Shown here: piece by piece, positions 11,206 through 23,509 of the stretch
Numbering within the stretch: the first letter of the stretch is position 1
Layout: every line of letters starts with the position of its first letter
Assembly: GCA_019096065.1 (NCBI GenBank)
Contig: JAGUCH010000008.1
Coordinates: 253,001 to 317,000, forward strand
DNA from: Paracyclopina nana
Taxonomy: Eukaryota; Arthropoda; Copepoda; Cyclopoida; Cyclopettidae
Direction: 5' to 3'
DNA length: 64,000 nt
The notes under the pieces: model-generated
The model's input: only the letters and a program-made list of their open reading frames with translations
The model's database searches: none
What the model was told of the DNA's origin: nothing
Made by a program: the position numbers and the translations under genes

Positions 11206-12039
11206 CTCCTGCAAAAATTATTCCTAACCTGCCTTTTTAACAAATCACTCCTATAAAATAGCTTTAAAAATAGAAGATGATCATGATAATCTATAATTTT
11301 TGGACATTTTGGAGCCTGGTCTCCACTCTGTGATTGTCCTAGAAAAAAGGGAAAATAATCCAGATCCACTGTGCACACCCCATTCATAGTAGCATAGCAG
11401 TAGTGTAGTAGGTCTGCAGTATAACTTCCCCATGGGGATTTTTCATCAGTGTAGTCTACTTTTGATGCCAATGAAAAGACTTTCTCAGATTGACTCACTC
11501 AACCAGCAGAAGCAAAATTGGGCTCTAAAAGCTGCCATTTTTCCCCCTCTCTCCTTTTCATACCCTTACATGTCTGCTTTTTTTGCTTAATGAGTAACTT
11601 TCCTTTTATAGGCTTTTCATTATCAAAAGGCATAAAAGGTCTAAACCTGAGACTTTCTTTGCAATTTCCCTGAAAAAGTCTAGACAATTGGGCGCTGATT
11701 AGTATCAGCCATGGTGATTAATCAGCTGAGACATCTCGACTTTTTTAGTTACAATTGTGTTTGGTCGATTTTTAGTGTCCTTTTTTGGCATTTCTACAAA
11801 TTAGTTTGGCTACAAAAGTTCTCGCGTACTTCCCAGAAAACGCTTTTGTGCTTTTCGTGCACGAGTGATTCCTCCCTTGGTACTTCCTTATGTTGTACAG
11901 AGTGTCCATGGATATTTGTCGCTACACAAGTATGACATGGAAATGCGACAAATTCCTTGGGACACTCGATTCCCATTCCTGAATGCACTAGCTGTATTTA
12001 CAAATGGCCACTGCGGGCCAAAAGGGGGAAAACAGCGTG
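11206..12039. other. Intron spacer, no gene recognised
   Basis: Short open frames are present on both strands but none carries a recognisable domain or splice context. A partial hairpin-family end, CCACTGTGCACACC, lies near 11372. Confidence 0.4.
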
Positions 12040-12600
12040 CTTTTTTCATAGGGTATCATCGATGTGACAAATGGCCATTGCATTGTGGAAAACTTGCTGC
12101 AAAATCTTGGCTTGGACTTTGAGTTGGTCACAAGTTTGCAACCGGAGATCAATTCACAAACTTTTGTTATCGTCTTTTTGTACTAAAGCTGTTTCTTAGC
12201 GGATGTATTTTAACTGTGTATTTCACGTATTGTACAGATGTGTATGAAGAAGGCCTGCATGTAATACTGTATTTTTGTAGCCGACATGTGATATCACTAA
12301 TGGCAATGAGAGCTTGTTGTGGCACACTATGAAAAAGAGAAAGGCCCGTCTGCATACTACTACATGCTAATACCAGCTTCTGTGGCCATTAGAAAGCAGA
12401 AAGTCACTCAAGCAAAGCATCGTTGTTGCTGACCTAAAATAATAGTGCTCAAAGCGTTAATTTCACAACATGGAAAGTTTGTTCGTTGCTCTCCATTGGC
12501 AAACTTGGTTACAACTCAAAGTCCAAGCCAAGATTTTGCTCCAGGTTTTCCACAATCGAATGGCCATTTCTCATATTGATGATACCCTTAGAAAACAATA
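12040..12600. mobile_element. Long imperfect inverted repeat, arms about 100 bp
   Basis: The left arm (about 12048-12150) contains GGGTATCATCGATGTGAC, AAATGGCCATTGCATTGTGG and AAAATCTTGGCTTGGACTTT. The right arm (about 12492-12592) carries these in reverse-complement order: CAAAGTCCAAGCCAAGATTT, CCACAATCGAATGGCCATTT and GATGATACCC. Identity is roughly 80 percent by eye. The 340-bp interior has no coding signal. It is best read as an old fold-back or MITE-like element, and no target duplication was identified. Confidence 0.65.
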
Positions 12601-13955
12601 AGTGTGATACTTCAATTTTTGTACCTTGAAAACCGTTAAAAGAACGTTTTTAGCTGGAAGATAAATGACAAGTGTCTCGTAAACTTTTGTACTCCAACAA
12701 CAATATCTTGCCTCGCGGGACGTAAAGTAAAAAAAGCTACAGTACATTATTTGTAAACGGCTTTCTAATTTTGCCCGCGGGACTTTTCGTGAAAGCGTAA
12801 CTTTTGCAGAATTTGCGCTATCTTGGCGGCAGAAAAATATTTTAAAACCGATATGATAAGCAGCATTTTTCGACTTTCCATTTTTGTCCTCAGAAATTCG
12901 AGCGTGACCTAGTTGAATTTACAGCATTAGTGAAAATTAACGAGGGGAAATTTCTCGGATGACAGAGAGAAAGGCATGATAATAAATCATGAAATTGCCA
13001 CCAAAATCATTAAAAATTTGCTCTCCAACTTTAGAAAGCAACTCGTTTTTTGCTTTCAATTATGACGGAGCGGAGACTTAGCGAAGCGTGTAAGCTAATT
13101 ATTTTTTAAATTGATTCTGACATTTTAACTTTCTAAATTATTTGGACGTCCAAATCTTGATAACCTGGGATTATTCGAGCCAACTCTTTTGAAAGCTTTT
13201 TATTATTATTTTCCAATTAAAAACTAGGTTTTTAAAAAGTTATAATTGATTGATGACTCTTTATATATTTTTTTGGCCTTCGGTTTATATTCGCTCCGCT
13301 CGAAAAATTTTTTTAGCTGCATAAAAATTCTTTGAAAATTCAATTAAGCCCTTTTTGCTGCTAAATGAGCCACAACTAAAACTTTTAAGTTAGGCGTCCA
13401 AAACTGTTGGCTTGGATTATTCGAGCGAACCCAAAAGTCTTTTTCAAAAGGTTTTTTTAAATATTAGCTATCTGGATTTGAATTTTTGTCCTTATTTCCT
13501 TAAGGGATTTGGGTTCCGCTCCGCTCGAAAAACGATTTCCCAGCTGCATTAACGCAGATGTAACGGGCTTAATTGTTAGCGCAAGATTAATGGTTTTTCC
13601 TTTTTTATTATGCTTTCATAGAGAAGAAGAGAAAATTGATACTTTTTCTAACCTTCTGTTTTTGCACTGATGAGCAAGCTTTTTTAGCTGAGCTGTGCAA
13701 ATATCTTGTCTCCTTTTTTGTTTGCCAAAATGCCAAAAACAACATTTGAACAAACAGCGCGAAACTTGAGACGTTAGCAGGCCAAAAAGAACTTGAGAGC
13801 ACTTGAGTAAAAGCAAGTTTTGGATGGTAGCGAGCTCTGCAACCATCACAGTGGATTAAATTGTCGTCATGAGCACACGTATCCTCAAAACGGTTTTTAT
13901 TTATGGCCGAATTTGTGTAGATTTAGTCATCTTGACTAATTTGATACAGTTTCTG
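12601..13955. other. Intron sequence with scattered CGCTCCGCTCG and TTGGACGTCC motifs
   Basis: Copies of TTCGCTCCGCTCGAA or its complement lie near 13067, 13287 and 13516. TTTGGACGTCCAAA lies at 13140 and GGCGTCCAAA near 13393, each followed by TTGGATTATTCGAGC-like text. These also occur near 4714, 5823, 5873 and 6683. No exon is supported. A CACAGTGGATTA end lies at about 13847. Confidence 0.45.
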
Positions 13956-13957
13956 GT

Positions 13958-15275
13958 GGACTCAAATACAGATGGATTTGACTGAAATACAGATGGATTT
14001 GACTGAAATACAGATGGATTTGACTCAAATACAGATGGATTTGACTCAAATACAGATGGATTTGACTCAAATACAGATGCATTTGGCTCAAATACAGATG
14101 CATTTGATGCTAATACAGATGGATTTGACTAATACAGATGGATTTGATGCTAATACAGATGGATTTCACTCAAATACAGATGGATTTGACTCAAATACAG
14201 ATGGATTTGACTCAAATACAGATGGATTTGACTCAAATACAGATGGATTTGATGCTAATACAGATGGATTTGATGCTAATACAGATGGATTGGATGCTAA
14301 TACAGATGGATTTGACTGAAGTACAGATGGATTTGACTCAAATACAGATGGATTTGACTCAAATACAGATGGATTTGACTCAAATACAGATGCATTTGAC
14401 TCAAATACAGATGGATTTGACTGAAATACAGATGGATTTGACTGAAATACAGATGGATTTGACTCAAATACAGATGGATTTGACTCAAATACAGATGGAT
14501 TTGACTCAAATACAGATGCATTTGGCTCAAATACAGATGCATTTGATGCTAATACAGATGGATTTGACTAATACAGATGGATTTGATGCTAATACAGATG
14601 GATTTGACTCAAATACAGATGGATTTGACTCAAATACAGATGGATTTGACTCAAATACAGATGGATTTGACTCAAATACAGATGGATTTGACTCAAATAC
14701 AGATGGATTTGATGCTAATACAGATGGATTTGATGCTAATACAGATGGATTGGATGCTAATACAGATGGATTTGACTGAAGTACAGATGGATTTGACTCA
14801 AATACAGATGGATTTGACTCAAATACAGATGGATTTGACTCAAATACAGATGCATTTGACTCAAATACAGATGGATTTGACTCAAATACAGATGCATTTG
14901 GCTCAACAGATGGATTTGATGCTAATACAGATGGATTTGACTTAAATGCAGATGGATTTGACTCAAATACAGATGGATTTGACTCAAATACAAATTGACT
15001 CAAATTCAGACGGATTTGACTCAAATAGAATGGATTCGACTGATAAAATACAGACGGATTCGACTCAACTACAGATAGATTTGACTCAAATACAGACATA
15101 TTTGACAGATAAAATACTGATGGACTTTACTCAAATAGAGATGGTTTTGACTGATAAAATATGGATGGATTTGACTCAAATACACATGGATATGACTCAA
15201 ATACAGAAGGATTTGACTCAAATACAGATGGATTTGACTGAAGAAATAAAGATGGATATGACTCAGATACAAGTA
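13958..15275. repeat. 21-bp minisatellite with higher-order structure
   Basis: About 60 copies of GATTTGACTCAAATACAGATG and close variants (TGATGCTAATACAGATG, TGAAGTACAGATG). Blocks with the same variant order recur about 441 bp apart: GACTAATACAGATGGATTTG at about 14125 and again at about 14566, which is 21 units of 21 bp. Because 21 is a multiple of three and few variants create stops, several frames stay open on both strands (heptads MDLTQIQ, DGFDSNT, SNPSVFE), so open frames here are not evidence of a gene. The right edge (14990-15360) is degenerate. Confidence 0.9.
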
Positions 15276-16540
15276 AATTAAACTCAAATTCAAGTACATT
15301 AGTCGCAATTTCAAGTACATTCAACCAAAATTCAAATACATTTGACTCAAATTCCGCTGTTTTCTATCTAAAGTTAAAAAATTTGACTGGATTTACCCAG
15401 TTGGATTGTCATCTAAAAAGTATCAAGAGTGAAAAAGTACCCACAGTGGGTTAGCATAAAGCCTCAAAGTGCGCGTTTGATAATCCACTGTGCACACAGT
15501 AACAATTATGGGTGCGTTGTAATGGGATACATCAAATACTTGACACAGATGGCGCTCATTATTACTTCCCATATTTTAGAGGAGAACAAAAGAGGGCTGT
15601 TCTTTACCGCTAATTTGGGCAATGCATATTTCACCAAACTTGTTAAAAAAGTGGGTCATTGCCAGGAAGCTTTCAACATTTTGCCGTTAATGGAGGGGAA
15701 CAAGTCGGAATTTTTGAATGCAAATTCAGCAGAATTTCGAAGAAAAGAAGCAGAAAAGATGATTGATTCCTATGCTTCACTCACTATTAAGCATACACAA
15801 CTGAGGCTCGTTCCGTCGCCAGCTTTTCATAATTCAATTAGTAACGGTTTTTTAAAAAAACCGTTATTTTGCTCACTGCTTTCTAATTATTGTGCTGTAT
15901 AAGTTACTCAACTTTAATTTGCTTTAAAAAGACTAAAAGGAAGTAAAATTGTTATTTCCCGTTTTTTTATCTTATTGCCAATTTTGCATTTAATGAAACT
16001 TATAAGCTGAGTTTGTTAATCAGTGCAATAAAGCAGAAAAATACATTCCAAAAAAGGTACTGTTAAAAAACATCGTTAAATTGTCATTATTTAGAAACTG
16101 GCACAAGAACGAGCCGCGATGTATGCATAGCGCATAAAAACTGCTGGGACCTCAATGAAAATAGACAAAATTATGTTTATTATTCCGAAGCCTGCATTAA
16201 ATTGGCATGTCTGCTAATCCCAGAAAAACTCGCCAAATTGAATGGTGAATTTTTTTGGTGTGCAGCCGCGCTGAAACTGGCAATTTGCAGTCTCCACATT
16301 TCCAGCTTATTTTGAATTTCAAGATTGCCATATAATATGCAAATATTAGCATTAATTTGGCAAATTGCTTCATGCTGAATTTCTTCCTTTTTCCTTTGTT
16401 TGTATTCAAATTTCCCGCCAACTTCCATCATCCTTATTCAAAAGTATTTTCATGCTCAAAAATTAAAAAAATGTCTTGCTGCATTTTCCCACACTTTTTC
16501 ACTAATGCTTTAAATAAGGCACAGATAACGAGCCAAGATC
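15276..16540. other. Intron sequence; one unexplained 157-codon open frame
   Basis: The plus-strand frame 15429-15902 stays open for 157 codons but begins inside a 51-bp hairpin-family copy (15442-15492) and has no ATG at its left end. It resembles no family known to me. A TAACGG-T6-A7-CCGTTA palindrome lies at 15842-15866. No splice sites convincingly join this frame to anything. Confidence 0.35.
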
Positions 16541-17639
16541 CACAGTGGATTATTTTGTTGATTTAGCCTCGCATACTCAATTGGGCTTTGCTCACGGTGT
16601 AGTTACATTTTTCCGAATAAGGTAAAAAGATGGCATTAGGAGTAACCTCCGATTCTTTTTCAAAGTTGCTTCAACTAGTTTATCACACAATCGTTATCAT
16701 TTGGCTTTTTGACTTTTAAAAACTCATTGTTTGGCGTTCTTTTCAAGAAACGAGATATTTTCTGCCTTTTCCAGAAAGCTCCACCGGGTATCAAGCTTGA
16801 TTTTCTTGGGCAAATTGTCCTACAAAGCATACAATTATTACTCAATTTGCCCATAAAATGACTACAAAACTAGATTAAAACTTGCTTTTTAAAAATTACA
16901 AGACTAAAATATTAGTGAAGTAGTTGAAATATATCAAATCTGGTTGCTTTAAAAATTGATCGGAGGTTCAATATTTTTAGATCGGGGCTTGTAGCTGAGC
17001 AGGTGCAAACAGAAACAGATCGAAATTCAATTTTCAGCCCGCTTAGCCTACGCTGCAATTAGCTGGGCTATCATTAGCTCCTCCTAGCGGCAAAAATCAT
17101 TACTACCAGAGCCTCTGTAAGCAAAGCCCAATTGAAAGCCAAAAAGTTGCCAAAACTCTGGCAATCAAATCTATTTTTGTTCTAGGACGCGCGTTACAAA
17201 TCTGAATAATCCACTGTGGAAGAAACAAAAAATCCACAGTGGATTATTTAGTTAATTTAGCCTCGCATACTCAATTAAAAGCCAAAAAATTGTCAAAACT
17301 CTGTAATTCGAATCTTTAGTTTTTTACCAGGACGCGCGCTAAAAATCTAAATAATCCGCTGTGGAAGAAACAAAAAATCCACTGTGGATTACTTTGTTAA
17401 TGTAGCCTCGCATACTCAATAAAAAGCCAAAAATTGTCAAATCAAAAAGTTTCTTACAAGGATGCGATCAAACAATCTAAATAATCCACTGTGGAAGAGT
17501 GAAAAAAATCCACAGTGGATTATTTTGTTAATTAAGCCTCAGCATATTCAATTATCAGATATTAAATAAGAGCCGAAAATAAAATAAAATCTAGTTTTTC
17601 ATTTGGATGCGCGCGAAAAAATAGAAATAATCCACAGTG
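16541..17639. repeat. Tandem group of hairpin-family elements
   Basis: Four units begin CACAGTGGATTA or CACTGTGGATTA and end AATAATCC-CTGTGG: 16541-17218, 17235-17363, 17380-17493 and 17511-17639. Each starts with the end followed by TTTGTTAATTTAGCCTCGCA and has GGACGCGCG or GGATGCG before the right end. In the first unit the arms also carry TCAATTGGGCTTTGCT (16577) and its complement (17119), around a long extra interior. Spacers between units are only about 16 bases. Confidence 0.75.
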
Positions 17640-17937
17640 GAAAATCGTATTTCCATGAGTTTCCAAGATGGATTATCATGGCAGTTTAGCATATGATTGA
17701 AAAGTTGGCATTTTTCCAGGCATTTTTGGGTCTAGAATATCGAGGAGACAGCGAGAAATTCCTCCATTTTTGGGGGGTCACATTTTTTAATACTGAGCTT
17801 TTTTCCGCCAAATCGAAGGTGGGAACAGAAAAAATCTCTGTAAACAAGTGTTGTTGTAATTACACGAGAAAAGGTTGTGTGAAAAAACTGACCACACACA
17901 CAAATGCAAAAATGTAATGATGTGTGCGAAATTTCTC

Positions 17938-18068
17938 CACAGTGGACTATTTTGCCAAATCAGCGCGCATAGTTCTTTTCAATTTTGCTCAAAAAAAGAT
18001 TTTTTTCACTTTTAAAATGAAAATTGACCCGATATTATGCGGGCCAAAATGCAAAATAATCCACTGTG
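17938..18068. repeat. Hairpin repeat, complete copy
   Basis: It starts CACAGTGGACTATTTTGCC, has AGCGCGCAT in the left arm and ATGCGGGCC in the right arm, and ends AAATAATCCACTGTG. The A/T-rich interior is partly self-complementary. Same family as 3614-3747. Confidence 0.7.
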
Positions 18069-18711
18069 CACGCACTTTTGGCACCTGTTGTTGCAAACTA
18101 GTTTTAAAAGTGATATTTTCCGGGAAAACTCCAATTAAAAACAGAGCTTTTCAAAAAGGCGAAAAAAAAGCATTTTTGTTGCACAACATTTGGCTAATAT
18201 TGATTAATATTTGGAAGGAAGCTAAATTAAAAATTGAAAATCGAGATTTTTTTTTTCGATGTTTGCAAAAGAAGATTATTTGCATACGCATAATCTTCTT
18301 TTATGCTGTGGCTTTCGCCAGAGCTCTTTTGTTTCAGCTTCCATTGTTGCCACTTTGAATTATGATCGATTGAAGTTTGCAGCTGTCGAAGTAATTATGC
18401 CATTTTCCATCTGTGAACCATAAAACTTTGATGAGGAGTCCTTAATCCATGTGTTGAATATGCAATGAGCGACATTTTGAAAAATAATGACGAGTCATGT
18501 TTCAGGTTGCACTAGCCAAGATTTGGGTATAACTTGCAATGGTTAAATGTGAGTCTGTTCTCATTTGCTCATTGCGCAAATTCGCATTTGATAAGAGCTT
18601 TTCCGTGTTTAGCGTTGCTACATACAACAGTTGTAAATTGTTTTTGTAATCAGATATCTTTATCCAATTAAAAGCCGAAACAGAACTTGCGATTAGACAT
18701 TTTCAAAGTAT

Positions 18712-18985
18712 TTTCAATTTTCAATATTTTCAATTTTAAGTATTTTCGATTTTAAGTACTGTCAATTTTCAATATTTTCAATTTTAAGTGTTTTCGATTT
18801 GAAGTATTATCTATTTCAAGCATTGTCAATTATACGAATTGTCAATTTTAAGCATTGTCAATTATACAAATTGTCAATTTTAAGTATTGTCAATTTTAAG
18901 TATTGTCAATTCTACAAATTGTCAATTTTAAGTATTGTCAATTATATTAATAGTCAATTTTGAGTATTATCTATTTTTGCTAATA
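18712..18985. repeat. Minisatellite of about 17 bp, GTCAATTTTAAGTATT
   Basis: Fifteen or so units of TTTTAAGTATTGTCAA, with variants TTATACAAATTGTCAA and TTTTCAATATTTTCAA. No coding sense is seen. The array is intronic. Confidence 0.8.
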
Positions 18986-19984
18986 TTCTCAATTTTAACC
19001 AATTCCAATTTAAACGGATTTCATTTTAAATGGAATATCTAATTTCAGTTTTAAAAGAGTTATAGCGATGCCAAATACAATTAACATATCGATAACTCAC
19101 TCATTTTTTGTGCATGTAAAAAAAGCAACGGCAATTTGTTCAACGAACAAATGGGCTCTTGCTCACCTTTTGCCATAGAGCTCTTTTTTCAAATCTTGTA
19201 CATTTCAACGCTGAACATGTCGGCTCATTTCTATCTCAATTTAGCGCCCATCGATTTTCCGCGCATGGAAATGAGGCAATGAAAACGCCTCGCACGTTTT
19301 CCCATCTTTTTTAAAAGGGAACGAGTTAATTTTGAGAAATGCTTTACGATGACAGTCGCAAGTTGAACACGTGTTGTTGTTATTATTCAGTGACATTTTC
19401 TCAGAAATGCTGATTTGTACCGCAATTTATAGCTGCTAATTCAAAATTAATGGCGCTTGCCCGTGTGTTGTGCCACGAAAACACGTTTTTACTTCCCATA
19501 GCCTGAAAATATTCCACCCCATTCCATGCATGAATGTGAAGCTCCCTTTGAGGAAAAGATTGCTTTAGAAAAGACACAGTGGGTAAAGAATCCCCCATAA
19601 ATCATCTTTGTACTTCTGACATGTAATTAATTTGTGCACAGTGGAAACAAAAAATGTAATTGAATGCGCACCTTTTTGAGGCTTAAAAATGTATAAATTT
19701 GGCGTGAAAATTGATAGGATTTTTTTTAATGCGGGCGGACAATTTTGCAAAAATGCAAAAATGCGGCTTAATTTCGCTTGCCATTTTCCCGCCAAAAGGG
19801 CTCAAAGGGAGGCGAAAATTGGATGTGATTGAATGCTTGTTTACTCCATTCAAAATTTGGCCTTTTTGCTGAATAGTCGTGACTTTTTGCTGTGTTATCG
19901 TGCACACAATCTTGTCAATCATGGAAATTCAAGACTCGCTCTGAATAAAATACAAAATTGAAGTGAGGAATGAAATCGAAAAAA
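18986..19984. other. Intron spacer, no gene recognised
   Basis: Only short frames are present. Single hairpin-family ends occur near 19577 and 19637. No RNA gene or exon signal could be supported. Confidence 0.4.
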
Positions 19985-20590
19985 ATCCACTGTGGACGCC
20001 GCTCAACTTTAAACTGAATTTTGAAAAACTCAAAAAAAAGCCTCAAAATTTCAAATGCGAAATAATCCACTGTGACCTAATTTGAAAATCTTAATAATAT
20101 TAGCTCAGAGTTTCAGATGCGCGCCCAAACGGGAAATAATCCACTGTGACTTAATTTGAAAGTCTCAAAAAAAAGCTCATGATTTCAGATGCGCACTTGA
20201 TTACAAAAAATAATCCACTGTGGCTTATTTAGAAAATCTTAAAAATATTATTAGCTCAGTTTTTTAGATGCGCGCTCAAATGCGAAATAATCCACTGTGG
20301 CTTTTTTTGAAAATATTAGCACAGAGTTTCAGATGCGCGCGTTCAAGTGGGAAATAATCCACTGTGACTTAAGTTGAAAATCTTAAAAATAATATTAGCT
20401 CACTTTTTTAGATGCGCGCTTAAATGCGAAATAATCCACTGTGGCTTATTTTGAAAATATTAGCTCAGAGTTTTTAGATGCGCGCGCCCAAGTGGGAAAT
20501 AATCCACTGTGGCCGCTCAAAAGTGCCAAAAAGGTGAAATTTGATGCCTTGACAGCAGCTCCTCTTTGCTCGGTGTTGCACAGTGGATTT
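19985..20590. repeat. Tandem array of AATAATCCACTGTG half-units, period about 75 bp
   Basis: Eight copies of GATGCGCGC, 6-12 variable bases, then GAAATAATCCACTGTG, then TTGAAAATCTTAAAAATATT and AGCTCAGAGTTT, from 20050 to 20515. Unlike the isolated hairpins these are all in one orientation, so only the right half of the element was amplified. The array closes with an inverted end at 20579 (CACAGTGGATTTTT). Confidence 0.85.
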
Positions 20591-22053
20591 TTTTGTGTTG
20601 GCTTGACAGAAATAGCAAAGCTCAGATTTCCTCTTTTGGGAGCCGGAAAAGAAATTAGGGGATTCCTTAATACATTTTTGGTGACACCTTTCAAAAAAAA
20701 GATGTTAAACATGATGCTCAAATCCTCTGGAATGTGAAGGAAATTGATGATTTTTCCACTTCTATTCTTCATTGGGGCGCGCCGCAGCGCCCGCCCCCCA
20801 CAACAACATTTCTACTTATTATTATTCATTTTTTTATTAGGAGTAACTACGCTTAATTTTCAGCCAAAAAATGATTTTTTAGGAGTATATATGTTTTTAA
20901 GAAGGTAAATTCAGCTGAATTACGCCTTCTTGAAATTGAAGGGAATTTTTTTAAAAGTGTGTTTACTTCCGCCAAAAATCACTTCAATTGCAGCTGAATT
21001 TTAAAAAAGTAACAAAAATATAAAATTAGACATGATGTCCCTAATGTATCTAAATATATTTTGAAAATGCAAGTTTTCCAGCTGAATTTGTCCGCGAAAT
21101 TGACACTTTTTTTTACCTTTTTGAGCTTTTCTTGTCAAATTGAATGACTGTAGCAACTTTCCAGAAAGCACGTGACAGCTGTGTTGTCAAGAGAGTATTG
21201 ATGTTGAGCAGAAATGTTGAAAGTTTTTTGGGGCTCATTCATTGTTGTTGTTTGGGTCACGAATTCTGCCGACGAATGAAATGGCCACTTTAGCTGTCAG
21301 GTCGAGTTAGGAGCTTCTCCGCGTGGCCGGTAGGGGGCCTTACTTAACCTTTTGACTCTCTAGGATTCAAAACCCTATTTGGATTTTCATGAGGTGTTAC
21401 TGTATTTTACTACTGAGCAATTAGACGTCCGCAGACGTTTCTCGCCTTTTTTCAACTTGCCATGTTCAAAAGTGAAATTAATCTGCATTTATGGCCATTT
21501 TTTCAAATTTGTTGAAATTTCAGTTTTTGAATTGGAAAGCAAATTTGAACGATAACAACCGAGTCTCATAAATAAATTATACGTCAAATGCTACTTGTTT
21601 TCTACATCACTTCAATATATTTTACCAAAAAAATATAATTAACATTTTATATAAAGGTTAATTATGTTTACAATGTTTACATATATAATAATAATTAACA
21701 ATTTTTAATGATAGTAAAATTTAATGGATTTAGGAACTTATGAGACATTGTTGAAATCTTACAAATTAGGTTTCATTTGCAAAAACTGAAATTGGCCAAA
21801 ATTGGAAAAAATCACCCAAATCAGAAATTGTTTTCGCTTTTTATCATTTCTTGATGAATCCCTTCAATTCGCTTTGCTCGGGCTTCGCTTCGCTCAATTT
21901 TCAACATATTGCTTTGATGACAGATAGCACGCTGCTTGAAATTTATGGCACTTGAGTGTTGCTTACATTTGCAGTTAACCATTTTCTCCTTTGTTTACTA
22001 ATCGCCAAATCATGCTCAAAAGTGCCAAATGCTTATTTATTGCCTATTTAATC
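20591..22053. other. AT-rich intron, nothing recognised
   Basis: A GGGGCGCGCCGCAGCGCCCG island lies at 20774-20793. The rest is A/T-rich with short frames only. TTCGCTTCGCTC-type text near 21885 belongs to the CGCTCCGCTCG family. Confidence 0.4.
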
Positions 22054-23010
22054 CACAGTGGATTATTTCACAACTTTGGTTCGCATCGAAAAATTCGATT
22101 TTTGAAAATTGTAATTTTGGGATGCGCGCTGATGCGACGGAAATAATCCACTGTGCACTCAGCTAATCAGTTTTGCTGCTAAGAGTCACGCATTGTCGTG
22201 AGGTGACTTCAAGCTGAGATAACTCAGCAAAATTGAAACTTTTCGGCCCCCAATTGAAAAAAGATGCCCAAATTGCACAGTGGATTATTGCTCGGAGCTG
22301 TCATCCGCATGTCTGAAAAATTATAATAATACTTGGGGGTGTGCTCAAACTTTGATCACTTCCTACTCATGATTTTGGCCTGACACAGTGGATTATTTTG
22401 CATTATGATTGCCTACATTGAATGTACCTTTTTATGAATAAAATATTTTAAAAAATATCTTAAAAATTCATTAGCCGGCAAAAATGACAAAAAACAGCAT
22501 TTCATGCTCAATAAAAATAATTGCTTTTTTGACAAATGTTTAAATCGAAACTAGTTCAATTTCAATATTTTCCGGTTTGATATGCGAGACAAAGAATTGT
22601 CCAGTGTGCCATATTTAAAAAGTCAATTCAGAAAAGATTATTTGTATTTTTCACTAAAAAAATGCATTTTTCCATGAAAACTAGTCCAATTTCAATAGTC
22701 TGTAATCTATGTATGCGCGTTCAAATGGCAGAACAATCCGCTGTGCAACTCTAAAAAAATTCATTTTTTAATTTAGGTTTTAAAAAGGAACGAAAAATCA
22801 TGCGCGAGACAAATTCCTCAATAATCCTCTGTGCATGTTTTAAAATTCTCAAGTTTTTGAATATTTTGCAATTTTCGCCAAAACTGCAAAAATCGCAGAA
22901 AAACTTTATATATGTAAAAGTGCATAAATCTTCCCCATTCCAATTTTCAAGGCCAAGAAGATTATTATTGCAACCACCATTAAAATGCGCCCTCAAAAGT
23001 CCCACTGTGC
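22054..23010. repeat. Hairpin repeat (22054-22155) and decayed relatives
   Basis: The first 102 bp form a complete element: CACAGTGGATTATTTCAC, a TTCGCATCG block, a central AAATTCGATTTTTGAAAATT palindrome, GATGCGCGC, and AAATAATCCACTGTG. Further isolated ends follow at about 22276 and 22384 (forward) and about 22610, 22733, 22824 and 23001 (reverse, with substitutions). They suggest several old overlapping insertions. Confidence 0.65.
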
Positions 23011-23509
23011 ACACTGTTGAAAAATGCCAAAAAATTCTTACCTGTTATTTTTTTGCCAATTCATTTTCCACAATTGCAATTGCTGAAATTACCTGTTATT
23101 TTTTTTTTGCACAAGTCATGCTATATGAGTTGCTAAAAAACTAAGAATAATTGAATATGATTTGCATTCATTCAAAAGCTAGCAAATATTTGGGAATTGC
23201 ACGAGAGTCGTTTTTTGAATTTTCGCGCGCTTTTTTTGAAAATCTGAGGCTAGGAATTCTTTTGTGCGAGGAATCATTTGTCTTGAGGCAACGTCCGCCA
23301 TGATGACTTTGCACCATTTTAAAACAAAGATGATGTAGTAAACTTTCAGCTCATTTGAAGACTAATTCAAAAATCCAAAAATATTTCAAATATATCTCAA
23401 AAATATCATGTGAAAGGAAGTTTTTTGGTGTAGAGAAAAAGTGACAAAAAATTATTGATTCAAGTGCCTTTTTTCTCTTTGCTTCTTGTACTCTTAACTC
23501 ATTTTTTGC
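23011..23509. other. Intron spacer, nothing recognised
   Basis: No exon, RNA or repeat array is apparent. A CTTACCTG at 23037 reads as CAGGTAAG on the minus strand but lacks a pyrimidine tract. Confidence 0.4.

Noticed and set aside
14138..14779. Open frame of 213 codons with MDLTQIQ heptads, and a 190-codon reverse frame at 14527-15099
   Set aside because: Both are products of a 21-bp tandem repeat whose length is divisible by three. Other frames and the other strand are equally open and there is no start or splice context.
15429..15902. 157-codon plus-strand open frame in the long intron
   Set aside because: It begins without ATG inside a hairpin-repeat copy, has no recognised domain and no convincing splice sites. 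Kept only as a remark under the intron region.
23037..23044. CAGGTAAG on the minus strand as a third ratchet site
   Set aside because: The sequence upstream on that strand is purine-rich, so there is no 3' splice site, and the strand is opposite to the long-intron gene.
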